From NCBI GenBank assembly GCA_029265335.1, contig JAJUJN010000143.1:1-5753 (forward strand): DNA of 5,753 nucleotides, in the 5' to 3' direction. Numbering within the stretch: position 1 is the stretch's first letter; each line of letters begins with the position of its first letter. Shown here piece by piece: positions 5,726 through 5,753 of the stretch. The stretch is from Alcaligenaceae bacterium. Its GTDB lineage: Bacteria; Pseudomonadota; Gammaproteobacteria; Burkholderiales; Burkholderiaceae_B. Position numbers and translations under genes: made by a program. The notes below the pieces were generated by a model that had not been told where the DNA came from, ran no database searches, and worked only from the letters and a program-made list of their open reading frames with translations.

Positions 5726-5753
5726 TCTGCTGGAGGTTACCGGTCTGTCGGCG
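5718..5753 (+). CDS. livF: Start of branched-chain amino acid-type ABC transporter ATP-binding protein LivF (partial)
   Basis: Only 12 codons are in the window: MSDLLEVTGLSA. This matches the usual LivF N-terminus, an M-x-LLEV-x-x-L pattern that normally leads into the strand before a GYG motif and Walker A. The ATG at 5718 lies inside the end of livG (8-base overlap, different frame) with GGGGCAGG (5706-5713) as a possible ribosome-binding site. The call rests largely on the canonical gene order binding protein-livH-livM-livG-livF. The rest of the gene, about 230 codons in this family, lies beyond the right edge. Confidence 0.8.
   Translation, partial: MSDLLEVTGLSA

Overview
The window looks like a chromosomal segment of a high-GC betaproteobacterium, most likely Burkholderiales and plausibly Alcaligenaceae (Bordetella/Achromobacter-like). 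This rests on the overall GC richness, a Coq7-type ubiquinone hydroxylase gene, a general porin of the Burkholderiales type (Porin_4) and the style of the Liv-type ABC transporter. The taxonomic placement is inference from recognised protein families; no search was run.

Layout. Bases 1-379 hold, on the minus strand, the N-terminal 126 codons of coq7, which runs off the left edge. Bases 380-712 are a divergent, non-coding control region with a candidate minus-strand promoter for coq7 and a small TTGAA/TTCAA inverted repeat. Bases 713-1834 encode a complete secreted 373-residue outer-membrane porin on the plus strand. A 109-base gap (1835-1943) carries two identical TGTATACC elements exactly one helical turn apart, a probable operator, just before a five-gene branched-chain-amino-acid-type (HAAT/Liv) ABC importer operon. 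That operon consists of a periplasmic substrate-binding protein (1944-3119), the permeases livH (3148-4005) and livM (4002-4979), the ATPase livG (4976-5725), and the first 12 codons of the second ATPase livF (5718 to the right edge).

How they work together. The porin would let small solutes cross the outer membrane. The binding protein would capture a ligand in the periplasm and deliver it to the LivH/LivM channel, driven by LivG/LivF ATP hydrolysis. The last four genes are tightly packed: livH/livM and livM/livG overlap by ATGA, and livG/livF overlap by 8 bases, so they are almost certainly co-transcribed and translationally coupled. The binding-protein gene has its own leader with the putative operator, and a short hairpin lies at the livH ribosome-binding site. 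Together these could set the usual excess of binding protein over membrane components. The substrate cannot be named from sequence alone; amino acids, amides or aromatic/aliphatic carboxylates are all carried by this family.

I found no mobile element, CRISPR array, RNA gene or clearly novel system. The most worthwhile leads are the paired GTATAC operator and the unassigned substrate of the porin-importer pair.
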